From Pedosphaera sp. (GTDB lineage Bacteria > Verrucomicrobiota > Verrucomicrobiae > Limisphaerales > Pedosphaeraceae): a stretch of 5,577 bases of DNA. The position numbers were made by a program, and so were the translations under genes. The notes below the pieces were generated by a model. That model saw nothing but the letters and a program-made list of their open reading frames with translations. It was not told where the DNA came from and ran no database searches. The stretch is taken from positions 1 to 5,577 of the forward strand of contig JAQGPB010000517.1 of the NCBI GenBank assembly GCA_028293265.1, given 5' to 3'. Positions 4,832-5,577 of this stretch are shown piece after piece; position 1 is the first letter of the stretch, and the number at the start of each line of letters is the position of its first letter.

Positions 4832-5577
4832 TTATACGCCGCCCATGCCGAGGAGGAACTCGATGTTGCTCCCGGTTTTCTTGAGCTTGTTAAGCATCAG
4901 TTCCATCGCTTCCACCGGCGGCACGCCGGTCAATGCGCGGCGAAGAACGACGACCTTGTTGTATTCGTCGGGATGGTAGAGCAGTTCTTCCTTGCGCGTG
5001 CCGGAGAGTTCGATGTTGATCGAAGGAAAAATACGGCGGTCAACGAGATGGCGGTCCAGATGGACTTCCATGTTGCCGGTGCCCTTGAATTCTTCGAAGA
5101 TGACTTCGTCCATGCGCGAACCGGTGTCCACGAGCGCAGTGGCGATGATCGTCAGGGAGCCGCCTTCCTCAATGTTACGCGCCGCGCCGAAAAAGCGCTT
5201 GGGCTTGTGCAGGGCGTTGGCGTCCACACCGCCGGAAAGAATTTTGCCGGAATGCGGCTGCACGGTATTGTAAGCGCGCGCGAGACGGGTGATGGAATCA
5301 AGCAGGATGACGACGTCGCGCTTGTGCTCGACCATGCGCTTGGCTTTTTCGATCACCATTTCGGCGACTTGCACATGCCGCTCGGGTGGTTCATCGAAAG
5401 TGGAACTGATGACTTCCGCCGGTTTGCAACTGCGTTCCATGTCGGTGACTTCCTCGGGACGTTCGTCAATCAACAGGATAAACAGGTAGGCGCCGGGGTC
5501 GTTCTTCAGAATGGCGTTGGCCAATTTCTGCATCAACACGGTCTTGCCGGTGCGCGGCGGGGCGACGATCAAGCCGC
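4832..5577 (-). CDS. rho: Transcription termination factor Rho, partial: C-terminal 247 residues
   Basis: Rho is a hexameric RNA-dependent ATPase/helicase that ends transcription at Rho-dependent sites. The fragment (numbered from the first full codon at 5575) holds the ATPase core. It starts with [12 protein letters not shown], where K11 and T12 are the Walker A residues (E. coli K184/T185). [18 protein letters not shown] has D93 as Walker B Asp (E. coli D265). The Q-loop region is [20 protein letters not shown], followed by the [18 protein letters not shown] block and the R-loop region [19 protein letters not shown] carries the arginine finger R194 (E. coli R366). It ends at TAA 4832, collinear with the E. 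coli C-terminus apart from one extra residue near 'KPAEV'. The N-terminal RNA-binding (OB-fold) domain lies beyond the right edge. All key catalytic residues in view are intact. No intrinsic terminator follows the stop, only a weak TGCGC/GCGCA stem (4808-4822) without a T run. Confidence 0.97.
   Translation of the reverse strand, partial: GLIVAPPRTGKTVLMQKLANAILKNDPGAYLFILLIDERPEEVTDMERSCKPAEVISSTFDEPPERHVQVAEMVIEKAKRMVEHKRDVVILLDSITRLARAYNTVQPHSGKILSGGVDANALHKPKRFFGAARNIEEGGSLTIIATALVDTGSRMDEVIFEEFKGTGNMEVHLDRHLVDRRIFPSINIELSGTRKEELLYHPDEYNKVVVLRRALTGVPPVEAMELMLNKLKKTGSNIEFLLGMGGV

Noticed and set aside
1..5577. CRISPR array, tRNA, rRNA, insertion sequence or phage genes
   Set aside because: No direct repeat-spacer pattern, no tRNA cloverleaf or rRNA-like segment, and no transposase or integrase product was seen on either strand.

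Overview
The window reads almost entirely on the minus strand. It suggests a GC-rich Gram-negative bacterium, most plausibly a member of the Verrucomicrobiota (Pedosphaera/Limisphaerales-like) or a related PVC lineage. This placement is inferred from the style of the cytochrome c maturation genes: a CcsA with a very long periplasmic N-terminal region, and a ResB with a duplicated periplasmic module. There is no marker gene in the window that proves it.

Layout in transcription order (right to left). The C-terminal 247 residues of transcription termination factor Rho enter from the right edge and stop at 4832. After a short gap comes a compact type II toxin-antitoxin pair, an AbrB-fold antitoxin (vapB-like) and a PIN-domain toxin (vapC-like), joined by an ATGA overlap. 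The start of the antitoxin lies inside a perfect 14-bp palindrome, which also covers a good sigma-70-like promoter positioned to start transcription at the ATG itself. An AT-rich gap of about 140 bp follows. Then comes a three-gene cluster with overlapping ends: a lipoprotein built from two copies of one domain, ResB, and CcsA. CcsA runs off the left edge.

ResB and CcsA are the two membrane halves of the System II (Ccs) cytochrome c haem lyase, which carries haem across the membrane and attaches it to CXXCH apocytochromes. The lipoprotein is unrecognised, but its overlap with resB suggests it is co-expressed with that machinery. The toxin-antitoxin pair looks like an independently regulated cassette between two housekeeping loci.

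The largest plus-strand open frame (19-1395) is an antisense shadow of ccsA. The real gene there is open to the left edge and was read here by translating the minus strand directly.
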